From Candidatus Parvarchaeota archaeon (GTDB lineage Archaea > Nanobdellota > Nanobdellia > Parvarchaeales > Parvarchaeaceae), in NCBI GenBank assembly GCA_025920305.1, contig JAPDMB010000001.1, positions 4,817 through 68,816 of the forward strand: DNA of 64,000 nucleotides, given 5' to 3'. Shown here in pieces: positions 24,857 through 33,660 of the stretch. The notes below the pieces were generated by a model. It did no database searches, had not been told where the DNA came from, and worked only from the letters and a program-made list of their open reading frames with translations. Each line of letters begins with the position of its first letter. Position 1 is the first letter of the stretch. Position numbers and translations under genes: made by a program.

Positions 24857-25599
24857 AAAGGGTGTTTTTTATTGGCGAAAATGCAGTCATATCCGCAGAG
24901 GAAGGCAAAGATATAAACACCGAATTCGGCATAATATACGCAAATAAACTGAAGGGTAAGAAGCCAGGTTCGCTTATAAAGACGCATAAAGGCGTTCCTT
25001 TCATAATTGTCGAGCCAAGTTCTATGGATCTTTTTAGGAAATTTGTCAGGTCGCCGCAGATAATCACCTTAAAAGACTTAGGCAGCATCATCGCTTATAC
25101 TGGGATAAACTCAAAGAGTAAGATCCTAGATGCTGGTACAGGTTCCGGCTTTGCAGCCTGTATCCTCTCCACCATCGCTAAGAAGGTGGTGTCCTATGAG
25201 ATCCGCGAAGACTTCGCAAAGATAGCAGAGAAAAACAAGGCGCTGTTCCATGCCAACAACCTGAAGATAATAAAAGGCGACGTAGGGTCGGCTCTTAAGG
25301 AGAAAGGATTTGATGTTGCCTTACTGGACCTGCCAGAACCGCATAAAGTGATAGGTGGTATTAAGGAGCATGTAAAGGTTGGCGGCTACATAGTATGCTA
25401 CCTTCCATCTACGATACAGGTAGAAAAACTGCTGCGCAGTATCCCAGAGGATCTTAAAGTTGTAAAACTGCTCCAGAATTTGGAGTTGCAATGGAAAGCA
25501 GACATAGGATCTGACATTTTACGGCCTGAAAGCAGCGGAATAACTCATACTGCCTTCGTAATAATATTGAGGAGATATTTAGATAAGATAGGCAAATAA
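24853..25599 (+). CDS. trmI: tRNA (adenine-N1) methyltransferase TrmI
   Basis: Methylates A58 (and in some archaea A57) of tRNA. 248 residues. An N-terminal beta domain is followed by FVRSPQIITLKDLGSI and the Rossmann SAM site ILDAGTGSGFAACIL. The acidic EIREDF and catalytic-region ALLDLPEPHK match the DLPDPW motif of the family. The C-terminus THTAFVIILRR is typical. Coupled to the preceding winged-helix gene by ATGA. Confidence 0.9.
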   Translation: MKRVFFIGENAVISAEEGKDINTEFGIIYANKLKGKKPGSLIKTHKGVPFIIVEPSSMDLFRKFVRSPQIITLKDLGSIIAYTGINSKSKILDAGTGSGFAACILSTIAKKVVSYEIREDFAKIAEKNKALFHANNLKIIKGDVGSALKEKGFDVALLDLPEPHKVIGGIKEHVKVGGYIVCYLPSTIQVEKLLRSIPEDLKVVKLLQNLELQWKADIGSDILRPESSGITHTAFVIILRRYLDKIGK

Positions 25600-25636
25600 A
25601 TGGAAGATTTTTATATGCGCTAAGTATTCAATTGAA

Positions 25637-26809
25637 ATGAAGATAAAAAACGTCGTGTCTAGGAAGATACTTAATTCGAATACGAATTATACTATAGAGG
25701 TGAAGCTCGTAACTGAAAACGGACTGTTCAGGGGATCCTCTCCAGCTGGTGAAAGCACAAGCGAGTATGAAGTTAAGCAATTCAAGGAGGACATAGATCA
25801 GATAGTGAGCAAGTTCAATACATTCCTCAAAGGCTTTTCCGGTAGATCTATAAGTTCCTTGGATGAGATATTCGACATAGAGAAAAATATACCTGAAGAA
25901 TTCATAGGCGGGGCTTCTCTATCGTTAAGTTACGCTTTGATAAGCGGCTTAGCCGCTTCTAAGGGCTTGGAGCCTTTTCAGTTATTTAGCTCAAAACAGA
26001 GGTCAAAGGTCCTCCCAATCTGCAAGATGATAGGAGGGGGAATGCATGCATCAAGGGCAGATATGAGCATACAGGAAATATTGGCGGTGACTATAAGCGA
26101 TTCTGTGCAAGAGAGTATAGATTCCACAATAAAGGTGTACAACGAGGTCAAAAGGCTTCTTTCTGATAAGACGATAAGTTTCATCGGTGGAGTGGATCCA
26201 GAGGGAGGGCTTATATCCGGACTTGATGATTATGAATCTTTAAGTGTGGTGAGCAAGGCCGTGAACAAAATTATGAAAGAGACAGGTGAGGACATAAGGC
26301 TGGGTATAGATGCAGCCGCTTCAACTTTCTTCAAGGATGAAAGATACACATACAAGAAGCCCATCTATGGGAAGCTCGTGCTGTCGAAGGAGGAGCAGAT
26401 AGATCTGATGGTGAAACTAGCAGAGGAATTCAATTTATATTATATAGAGGACCCAGTTGATGAAAATTTTCAGGAGGGGTACAAAGAGGTCATGAGAAAA
26501 ACTAAGGCGTTAGTCGTAGGGGACGACTTGACAGCGACCAAGACTGAAAGGCTGGAGAAAGCTAAGGGAGACATAAATGCCACGCTTATAAAGCCGAATC
26601 AAGTAGGCTTGATGGGGGAAGTTGTGAGGTATTCAGCCCTATCGGATAAATATAAATTGACAAAGGTGCTATCTCATCGCTCAGAGGAAACTAACTCGTC
26701 GATGATTTCGGATCTTGCAGTCGGTTTAGGTGCTAAATACATAAAGGTAGGTATAAATAGGGGCGAAAGGATAGAAAAGTTAAATAGATTAAGCGAGATA
26801 ACTGGATGA
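25637..26809 (+). CDS. eno: Enolase (divergent)
   Basis: Converts 2-phosphoglycerate to PEP. 390 residues, shorter than the usual 415-430. Seen: SRKILNSNTNYTIEV, ALISGLAASKGLEPF, MIGGGMHAS, LGIDAAAST, YYIEDPVDENF, LVVGDDLTATK, LIKPNQVGLMGE (catalytic Lys) and SHRSEETNSSMISDLAVGLG. The substrate-loop motif usually SGASTG is AGESTSEYE. Overlapping uS2 by 4 bases reproduces the common archaeal eno-rpsB order. Confidence 0.9.
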   Translation: MKIKNVVSRKILNSNTNYTIEVKLVTENGLFRGSSPAGESTSEYEVKQFKEDIDQIVSKFNTFLKGFSGRSISSLDEIFDIEKNIPEEFIGGASLSLSYALISGLAASKGLEPFQLFSSKQRSKVLPICKMIGGGMHASRADMSIQEILAVTISDSVQESIDSTIKVYNEVKRLLSDKTISFIGGVDPEGGLISGLDDYESLSVVSKAVNKIMKETGEDIRLGIDAAASTFFKDERYTYKKPIYGKLVLSKEEQIDLMVKLAEEFNLYYIEDPVDENFQEGYKEVMRKTKALVVGDDLTATKTERLEKAKGDINATLIKPNQVGLMGEVVRYSALSDKYKLTKVLSHRSEETNSSMISDLAVGLGAKYIKVGINRGERIEKLNRLSEITG

Positions 26810-27405
26810 CTATGAACAAAGCAGATAAACTGGAAGCGTATAAGAAATACGGTGTCAGGATAGGCACGAAGGGAGCCAACAAGTTCATGGAAAAGTTCGT
26901 ATTCAAGAGAATACCTAATAAATTTGTCATATTCAATGTGAAGATGATAGACGAGAGGATAAAACTGGGAGCCAAGCTGCTTAATAATTACAAACGCAAG
27001 GAGGTGCTGCTTGTTTCAACCTTTGATGAGGCTTACTATGCCGTTTATAACTTTTCGAGGATAATGGGCGTAAGTGTCAATTTCGGCAGGTATCTGGCCG
27101 GCTCCTTGACTAATATCTCATATGATAACTTCTTTGAGCCGAAGATAGTTTTCGTAACTGATCCGTTGACTGATAGAAGGGCAATAAAAGACGCTAAGAG
27201 GATCAATATACCTGTCATGGCTATATGCAACAATGACAGCAGTCTGCGTTTTATAGACCTAATAATACCCGGCAATAATAAAAAGGCAGAAAGCGTAGGC
27301 TTCATCCTATTCCTGCTTGCAAATGATATGGCTAATGACAAGGAGCGAAGCGTTCTTAGTAAGATAACCTTTGAAGATTTCATATCAAAGGAGATCTCAA
27401 TATGA
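26806..27405 (+). CDS. rps2: Ribosomal protein uS2
   Basis: Small-subunit protein, 199 residues. Typical segments are YGVRIGTKGANKFMEKFVF, IFNVKMIDERIKLGAKLL, FGRYLAGSLTN, KIVFVTDPLTDRRAI and PVMAICNNDSSLRFIDLIIPGNN. It follows enolase with a 4-base overlap, a conserved archaeal arrangement. Confidence 0.96.
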   Translation: MTMNKADKLEAYKKYGVRIGTKGANKFMEKFVFKRIPNKFVIFNVKMIDERIKLGAKLLNNYKRKEVLLVSTFDEAYYAVYNFSRIMGVSVNFGRYLAGSLTNISYDNFFEPKIVFVTDPLTDRRAIKDAKRINIPVMAICNNDSSLRFIDLIIPGNNKKAESVGFILFLLANDMANDKERSVLSKITFEDFISKEISI

Positions 27406-27435
27406 TTCCAAATCTATAGATTTTGTCGGATACAT

Positions 27436-27780
27436 ATGTTTTTAGTAGATGTATATGACGGGCAGAAGCTGGTGCGTAAGTCTGTGAAGTACTGCCAGGA
27501 TCTTGGATCTAAAGTAATTGGTTTGATGTTCGTATCCTCTCCAGGTAATGGAGTTTTCTTACCGGATGTCAAAGACATCCATATGAACTTTGTGAGATTT
27601 AATCTGGATGTTATATGGCTTGATGCTAACAATACGGTCGTCAAGAAAGTTACAGCTAAGCCTTGGAAGCTTTACTATGGCCCGCCAAATGCAAGGCATG
27701 TGTTAGAGCTACCGGAGCGGGCTGGCTCAAAGATCAAACTTCGGGATAAGTTGTACCTTAAGAACAAGAGGAAAGTATAG
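27436..27780 (+). CDS. DUF192 family protein
   Basis: 114 residues, compact beta-barrel family DUF192. The diagnostic pattern GLMFVSSPGNGVFLPD, KDIHMNFVRFNLDVIWLD and VLELPERAGSKIKLRD is present. No signal peptide is seen, unlike many bacterial members. Function is unknown; some link the fold to archaeal surface or stress roles. It lies 1 base before the asparagine-synthetase-like gene. Confidence 0.88.
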   Translation: MFLVDVYDGQKLVRKSVKYCQDLGSKVIGLMFVSSPGNGVFLPDVKDIHMNFVRFNLDVIWLDANNTVVKKVTAKPWKLYYGPPNARHVLELPERAGSKIKLRDKLYLKNKRKV

Positions 27781-27781
27781 A

Positions 27782-28693
27782 ATGGAAGAATTAAAGACGG
27801 ACCTGGTCAATTCAAACAGCAGATTCAAGAAATTTGGAAAGTTCTCCTTCGTATTCCCAGGTAATTCAATGGTCAGGCTCGGTGATGGGATCCAAGTACA
27901 CAGATTAGATTTTCCTCATTTAGAGGTCGCCGATTTGAAGAGATCGGTTAAAGAGTCCCTATGCAGCTCGATTGGAGTAGCGGATGCGGTTTTGCTGTCC
28001 GGAGGGATAGACTCCTCAGTGATCGCCAAGCTGGAATATGATGTAAATAAACATGTAAAATTTATATCCTGCGGTTTTGCCGGCAGTCATGACCTTATAT
28101 ACGCCAACATACTGGCTAAACAGCTGAATGCAGATATAATAAATGTGAATTTGAGTGAGGATATTGTGGTTGATACGATGAAGACGCTGAAAGGATTAGG
28201 TTTCACTGGCTATGATCTGATCCTGGGCATAGTCGAGTATAACTGCCTAAAAAAGATGAGCGATCTTAATTTAAAGACGGCTTTGACGGGTATGGGGAGC
28301 GATGAGCTTTTGTTTGGTTATGATAAGTATAAATACCTTGATAGGCATTCATTAATAGACTATAGGCTAGATAGGGTCTCATATATCAGTGTGACAGATG
28401 GTTTCAGGATAAACAAGTTGGCCAAACTATTCAAGGTTAATGTATTATCTCCTTACCTAGACACTGAATTTGTAAGACTAGCTATGAACTATGATATCAC
28501 AGGAGAAAAGTATGAAGATATGTCAGGTAAAAAGGTGCTTAGAATGATCGCCGATGAGATCGGTATAGACAAGAGGATAGTAAACCGTGAGAAAAAGGCC
28601 ATGCAGTATGGAAGCGGTGTACTGCCAGCTCTGCGAGCTATATCAAAGGCGAGAGGATTTAAGGGTGTAAATGAACTAGCAAATGCATTATGA
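27782..28693 (+). CDS. Asparagine synthetase-like PP-loop ATPase without glutaminase domain
   Basis: 303 residues. PP-loop LLSGGIDSSVIAKL in an AsnB C-terminal-type domain, then GFAGSHDLIYANILAKQL, ALTGMGSDELLFGYDKY and SPYLDTEFVRLAM. The N-terminal Cys-nucleophile glutaminase domain is absent: the 60-residue N-terminus has no Cys2. It could use free ammonia, adenylate another carboxylate, or act in amidation or thiolation of another substrate. Followed by a hairpin and RNase J. Confidence 0.85.
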   Translation: MEELKTDLVNSNSRFKKFGKFSFVFPGNSMVRLGDGIQVHRLDFPHLEVADLKRSVKESLCSSIGVADAVLLSGGIDSSVIAKLEYDVNKHVKFISCGFAGSHDLIYANILAKQLNADIINVNLSEDIVVDTMKTLKGLGFTGYDLILGIVEYNCLKKMSDLNLKTALTGMGSDELLFGYDKYKYLDRHSLIDYRLDRVSYISVTDGFRINKLAKLFKVNVLSPYLDTEFVRLAMNYDITGEKYEDMSGKKVLRMIADEIGIDKRIVNREKKAMQYGSGVLPALRAISKARGFKGVNELANAL

Positions 28694-28723
28694 TGCCGAA
28701 ATCGATGTGAATCGGACGGCATC
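28692..28723 (+). terminator. Hairpin after the AsnB-like gene
   Basis: GATGCCG (28692-28698) pairs with CGGCATC (28717-28723). The stem begins in the stop codon and sits between this gene and the strong AAAGGAGGT of RNase J. It could be a processing or termination signal, or a leader structure. There is no T-run. Confidence 0.35.
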
Positions 28724-28756
28724 CATTAACTAGCATCTGCTAAAAGGAGGTAAAAT

Positions 28757-30091
28757 ATGATAAAGATAACAGCTTTGGGCGGATACAGTAAGATAGGCAA
28801 GAATATGACAGCCATAGACATAGATGGCGAGATAGTTATAACGGACATGGGCGCCGACATGGAGAGACTTGTTGATTTTCAAGAGGATTCTAAGACCATC
28901 ACTGCGAAGGATTCAAGCAAGCTTATAGAAAGCGGTATAATACCAGATGATAGGGAATTCTTTGAAAAAGAAGGGAAAAAGGTGAAGGCCATAGTCATAG
29001 GGCACGGGCACCTTGACCATATTTGGGCTGTGCCTTTTCTAGCCGCTAAATATAAATGCCCAGTCATAACGACTTTATTTACATCCAAGATATTGACCCA
29101 TCTGATGACGGATTATAACAGCTTTAACTTGAAGATCGTCAGACTAATCGAAGGGAACCTGTTCAAGATATCAGACAAGATCAGCATCGAGCTTGTCCAT
29201 ATAACTCATTCTATACCAAATAGTACTTTGATCGTTATACATACCCCTTATGGGGCGGTGATATATGCCAATGACTGGAAATTTGACAATTATCCGACGC
29301 TCGGGAAGAAACCAAACTATGAGAGACTGGAGGAGATAAGCAAGAAAGGGATAGCAGCGGTCATCTCCGACTCTACAAGGATAGACTATGACGGTTATTC
29401 GTTCTCGGAAAGCGTCGCGAAAATAATGCTCGAAGACGTTATAAGGAAGAGCCTTAAGCATAAAACTATATTCGTTACCACCTTCTCTTCGCATATAGCG
29501 AGGATAAGGAACATAATCGAGGTCGCAAACAGATTTAACAGGCAGGTTATGATATTTGGAAGGAGCATGGACCTTTACATAGAATCAGCTATATCCGCAA
29601 ATATAGTGGACAAAAAGATGTTTCCGAAGGTATATAAAGCGTTTCCGCTGGTAAATAGGGCGTTGAGGGTTGTAAATGAGAATCCAGGCAAGTATCTTAT
29701 AATATGTACTGGCCATCAGGGCGAGCCGAACTCCTTTTTGAGGAGGTTGTCTGCAGAAGAGTATAACTATAAGGTTTCTAGTGAGGATGCCATAATATTC
29801 TCGTCTGAGACAATCCCGACACCTGTAAATATAGCAAACAAAAACATTCTGAAGAAAGGTCTGTTAGAGAAAGGCGCTTACATCGTCGAAAATGTCCACG
29901 TATCTGGCCATGCATACAAGAATGACCACAGAAACTTCATAAAGATGCTTATGCCGAAGCATTATATACCATCCCATGGCGGTATAGACAAAATAAGCGT
30001 CGGCATATCCTTAAGCAGAGAGTTCGGGTACGAGCTTGGGAAGACCTCGCATATACTTCTGGACAACCAAGAACTCGAATTGAACGTGTGA
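28757..30091 (+). CDS. rnj: Ribonuclease J (beta-CASP metallo-beta-lactamase RNase)
   Basis: RNA-degrading 5'-3' exonuclease or endonuclease. 444 residues. The zinc motif GHGHLDHIW supplies His83, His85, Asp87 and His88; VELVHITHSIPNS and YANDWKFDNYP give the further metal ligands. The beta-CASP motifs CTGHQGEPNS, VSGHAYKNDHR and HYIPSHGG are intact. A good Shine-Dalgarno AGGAGGT precedes the ATG. It is a monocistronic-looking gene ending 64 bases before valS. Confidence 0.94.
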   Translation: MIKITALGGYSKIGKNMTAIDIDGEIVITDMGADMERLVDFQEDSKTITAKDSSKLIESGIIPDDREFFEKEGKKVKAIVIGHGHLDHIWAVPFLAAKYKCPVITTLFTSKILTHLMTDYNSFNLKIVRLIEGNLFKISDKISIELVHITHSIPNSTLIVIHTPYGAVIYANDWKFDNYPTLGKKPNYERLEEISKKGIAAVISDSTRIDYDGYSFSESVAKIMLEDVIRKSLKHKTIFVTTFSSHIARIRNIIEVANRFNRQVMIFGRSMDLYIESAISANIVDKKMFPKVYKAFPLVNRALRVVNENPGKYLIICTGHQGEPNSFLRRLSAEEYNYKVSSEDAIIFSSETIPTPVNIANKNILKKGLLEKGAYIVENVHVSGHAYKNDHRNFIKMLMPKHYIPSHGGIDKISVGISLSREFGYELGKTSHILLDNQELELNV

Positions 30092-30155
30092 GTATGCTCT
30101 TAATCTAGCGTCATACCGCATAAAGGTTAAATTTGAGAGCATTCTCAGGTTTTAG

Positions 30156-32480
30156 ATGGGCGAGATTAAGAACTGGGGCAGTGATTCAGAATTGAAGGTG
30201 CTCGATAGATGGAAAAAAGAAGAGAAGTCTAATTTTTCCATCGACTCAAAGAAGCCTTATTTCGGTATGGATACCCCTCCCCCGTATACTTCTGGAAGGC
30301 CCTGGCATCTAGGTGCAGCAGCGCATTACTCTAAAATAGATATGATAGGCAGAGCTGCTAGGATGCTGGGATATAACGTTCTATTCCCAATCGGTATGGA
30401 TAGAAATGGGATACCTGTTGAAAAATACGTCGAGAAGAGATATAATATTAAGATACAGGAGACTGAAAGAGCGAAGTTCTTGAAGTTATGTCAGAGCGCA
30501 CTCGATGAGTTAGAGAAGGAGATGGTCGGTATCCTGGAGCGGCTTGGTTATTCCGGAGACATGAAGAATATGTACAGGACAGATTCCGAGGAATACAGGA
30601 GATTTACACAAGCCACATTTATAGATCTATGGAAGAGAGGTCTGGTCTATAGGGGCACAAGACCTAGCAACTACTGTTCGGACTGCAATACTACGATAGC
30701 AGACGCTGAGATAATCTATAAAGATGTGCCTTCAAAATTGGTATATATCAAGTTTAAACTTAAAGGCGCAGACGAATCCATAGTAATAGCTACTACTAGG
30801 CCGGAGATGCTGGCTGCCTGCGAAGCTGTAATAGTGAATCCGAGCGACAGCAGGTATAGAAATCTGACTGGAAAGACCGTTATCACCCCTATATATGGCA
30901 AAGAGGTTCCCATAGTCGCAGATGAGTCGGCGGATAAAGAATACGGCTCAGGAGCTGAGATGCTGTGTACGTATGGGGATTATAATGATATCCTCTTATC
31001 CAGAAAATTGAAAGTAAAAGAAACTATAATCATAAATGATAAAGGCAGGATGACAGATTCAGCCGGTGAACTGCTGAGCGGCTTGACTGTTAATGACGCC
31101 AGGAAGAAGATGATAGAAACTTTGGAAAGAGAGGGATATATCGATAAGATAGTGGATATAATGCATCGTTCTCCTTTTTGTGAGAGAAGTAACACTTTAA
31201 TAGAGATCATACCGATGGATGAATATTATGTAAAGGTGGTGGATTTCAAGCCGAAATTGCTCGAGCTTGCTAATCAAATCGATTTTGTCCCAGATAGAAG
31301 CAGGCAGCTGCTTCTTAATTGGATAGATACCGCTATGGATTGGCCTATATCAAGGAGGAGGTTTTACGGCACGGAGATACCTATATGGTACTGTAAGAAT
31401 TGCGGAGAACCATACGTGCCGGAACCAGGCAGATACTACAGGCCATGGCTTGAAGACCCACCTGCCGGCGCTGTATGTAAAAAATGCGGCGGCACAGAAT
31501 TCATCGGAGACACACGAACGTTTGATACATGGGTGGATTCAAGCATAACCCCGCTGTATGTGACTAGATATCTTATAGACGAAAAGTTCAATTCTATAAC
31601 TTACCCTCTTACGATAAGGACGCAGGGATTAGACATAGTCAGGACATGGCTTTTTTATAGCCTCCTTAGAGGTTACCAGTTGACGAATAAAGCGCCGTGG
31701 AAGACTGTATGGATAGATGGAGTAGGCTTGGATGAACACGGGGAAAAGATGTCTAAGAGTAAGGGCAATGTGCTGGATCCGGTCCCTATAATCGAGAAAT
31801 ATGGGGCAGACGCATTTAGGTTCTGGGCGGCATCAGAGGCATCTCCCGGAAGCAATATGCTTTTCTCGGAGAAGAAACTGCAAGGCGCATCCAAATTTTT
31901 AAATAAAGTCTTGAACATATCGAATTTTATCAGCTTGTTCAAATTTGAAAATGATATAAAAGAAGCTGAGCTTCTACCCACAGATAAATGGATACTAGCC
32001 AACCTGTCGAAGCTTACGGATAAGGTGGTCTCTGCTTACAGGTCCTTTGATTTATTCACCTCCTCGAATAGCATCAGAGAGTTCATTTGGAATATATTTG
32101 CACCGCATTACTTAGAGATGATAAAGGCCAGGGTTTATGGAAGCGGCTTCTCTAAATCCGAGAGAGATTCAGCGATTTATACACTTCATAAGGTGTTCAA
32201 GGTCTTGTTGCTCTTGCTATCGCCAATAACCCCGTTCATAACGGATGAACTATGGAATAGGGAGTATGGTGAGACTATAAGTTCCAAAGTCCTTCCGGAG
32301 ACGAGCGGAATCGAGGAGAGTTATCTTTCTCTCAATGAAGCTATAATATCCTTCAACACGAAGATCTGGAAGGAGAAGAAATCCGCCGGTAAATCGCTTA
32401 GAGACAGTATCTCTATAACTCTACCCGATGAATTGAAGCCGTTTGAGAAGGATCTGATCTCTATGCATAATATAATCTGA
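30156..32480 (+). CDS. valS: Valyl-tRNA synthetase
   Basis: Class I synthetase with a CP1 editing domain. 774 residues. Seen: DTPPPYTSGRPWHLG (HIGH-like region), FPIGMDRNGIPVEKYVEKR, the editing region with ATTRPEML and EYGSGAEMLCTYGD, the zinc ribbons CSDCNTTIADAE and WYCKNCGEPYV, GLDIVRTWLFYSLLRG, and EKMSKSKGNVLDP. The ASPGSNMLFSEKKLQGASKF stretch is characteristic of archaeal ValRS. The C-terminus lacks the long coiled-coil tail of bacterial enzymes. A ubiquitin-like gene follows after 1 base. Confidence 0.93.
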   Translation: MGEIKNWGSDSELKVLDRWKKEEKSNFSIDSKKPYFGMDTPPPYTSGRPWHLGAAAHYSKIDMIGRAARMLGYNVLFPIGMDRNGIPVEKYVEKRYNIKIQETERAKFLKLCQSALDELEKEMVGILERLGYSGDMKNMYRTDSEEYRRFTQATFIDLWKRGLVYRGTRPSNYCSDCNTTIADAEIIYKDVPSKLVYIKFKLKGADESIVIATTRPEMLAACEAVIVNPSDSRYRNLTGKTVITPIYGKEVPIVADESADKEYGSGAEMLCTYGDYNDILLSRKLKVKETIIINDKGRMTDSAGELLSGLTVNDARKKMIETLEREGYIDKIVDIMHRSPFCERSNTLIEIIPMDEYYVKVVDFKPKLLELANQIDFVPDRSRQLLLNWIDTAMDWPISRRRFYGTEIPIWYCKNCGEPYVPEPGRYYRPWLEDPPAGAVCKKCGGTEFIGDTRTFDTWVDSSITPLYVTRYLIDEKFNSITYPLTIRTQGLDIVRTWLFYSLLRGYQLTNKAPWKTVWIDGVGLDEHGEKMSKSKGNVLDPVPIIEKYGADAFRFWAASEASPGSNMLFSEKKLQGASKFLNKVLNISNFISLFKFENDIKEAELLPTDKWILANLSKLTDKVVSAYRSFDLFTSSNSIREFIWNIFAPHYLEMIKARVYGSGFSKSERDSAIYTLHKVFKVLLLLLSPITPFITDELWNREYGETISSKVLPETSGIEESYLSLNEAIISFNTKIWKEKKSAGKSLRDSISITLPDELKPFEKDLISMHNII

Positions 32481-32481
32481 T

Positions 32482-32688
32482 ATGGTCAAGGTTAAGGTAA
32501 GAAACATAAATTTTGGGGAGAAGGAAGTGGACATTAAATCTGGCGCTGTGTCGGAGATAATGGATGCACTCGGGAAGAACGATGATTCTGTTATATTTGT
32601 GGACGAAGAAGGCAAAATATACACATCGGATGTGGTCGTAGAGGATGGAAAGGCCCTTAATATGATCGAAGTCTTCTCTGGAGGATGA
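32482..32688 (+). CDS. Ubiquitin-like sulfur carrier (SAMP/TtuB/ThiS-like)
   Basis: 68 residues, beta-grasp fold pattern, ending in a diglycine (VFSGG) suited to thiocarboxylation or conjugation. It begins MVKVKVRNINFGEKEVDIK. It lies 3 bases before a TtuA-like tRNA thiolation enzyme, so it probably supplies its sulfur; ThiS/MoaD is a less likely role given this context. No E1-like activating enzyme is in the window. Confidence 0.85.
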   Translation: MVKVKVRNINFGEKEVDIKSGAVSEIMDALGKNDDSVIFVDEEGKIYTSDVVVEDGKALNMIEVFSGG

Positions 32689-32691
32689 ACT

Positions 32692-33600
32692 ATGTTCTGT
32701 CAGATATGCGGTAAGGAAGCGGTCATATCGTCTGCCAGCGGTACGTTCTGCAGGGAGCATTTCCTGGACTATTTTGAGGATGCTGTTTTAGAGACCATCT
32801 CCAAGTACAGCCTCATAAATCCGCATGAGAAGATCGTAGTTGCGAATTCTGGAGGGAAGGATTCTCTGTCCTTGCTTTACGTGCTGAATAAATTCTTTAG
32901 AAATACAAACGACATACTGTCTGTGACTATAGATGAAGGAATCAAAGGCTATAGAGATAAGACGATAGACATAATGAAACATTATTGCGAGGCATGGGGT
33001 ATAAAGTATAAAATATACTCTTATAAGGATTTCACAGAAAAGAGCATGGATGAGCTTACGAAGATAAGGCACGGTATACCATGTTCGTACTGCGGAACAT
33101 TGAGGAGGTACCTGCTCAACAAAGCTGCACTTGAAAACAATGCGGACAAGATGGCGACAGCGCATAACCTTGACGATGAAGCTGAGAGCGTCCTAATGAA
33201 CTTGATACAAAATGACAATAGTCGATTTTTGAGGATCGGTGCGAACGTAGGGTTTGTAAACGACGATAAATTCATCCCCAGGATAAAACCGCTTATGTTT
33301 ATAAGTGAAAAGGAGACTATGATGTACTCTATAATGATGGGCATAAATGCTATCCACTCTGAATGCCCTTATGCAAAGTTCGGGATACGTAGTACGGTAT
33401 CGGAGATAGTGAAGGAGATAGAGACTTCACATCGAGGTGGAAAGAGAAATATCGTGGAATGCGCGCTGACAGTTGCAAACAGCTTAAGAGGCGTCGCAGA
33501 GCGCAGAGAACTGAATAGGTGCCGCATATGCGGAGCGCCATCATCTAAAGAAGTATGTGAAGCTTGTTCAATAAAATTGTCTTTAAAGATCAGTATATAG
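32692..33600 (+). CDS. ttuA: tRNA 2-thiolation enzyme (TtuA/Ncs6 family)
   Basis: 302 residues. N-terminal zinc finger (CQICGKEA..CREH), PP-loop ANSGGKDSLSLLY (residues 53-58), the Fe-S cysteines in GIPCSYCGTLRR and SECPYAKFG, ATAHNLDDEAESVLMNL, and a C-terminal zinc finger CRICGAPSSKEVCEAC. Family members thiolate U54 (TtuA) or wobble U34 (Ncs6) of tRNA. Two zinc fingers plus a linked ubiquitin-like carrier favour TtuA, but U34 specificity cannot be excluded. Confidence 0.92.
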   Translation: MFCQICGKEAVISSASGTFCREHFLDYFEDAVLETISKYSLINPHEKIVVANSGGKDSLSLLYVLNKFFRNTNDILSVTIDEGIKGYRDKTIDIMKHYCEAWGIKYKIYSYKDFTEKSMDELTKIRHGIPCSYCGTLRRYLLNKAALENNADKMATAHNLDDEAESVLMNLIQNDNSRFLRIGANVGFVNDDKFIPRIKPLMFISEKETMMYSIMMGINAIHSECPYAKFGIRSTVSEIVKEIETSHRGGKRNIVECALTVANSLRGVAERRELNRCRICGAPSSKEVCEACSIKLSLKISI

Positions 33601-33660
33601 AAATTAGTTCTGGAGCTCAGCAATTAAATCTTTAAATATCAAAATAATTAATATACTTAA

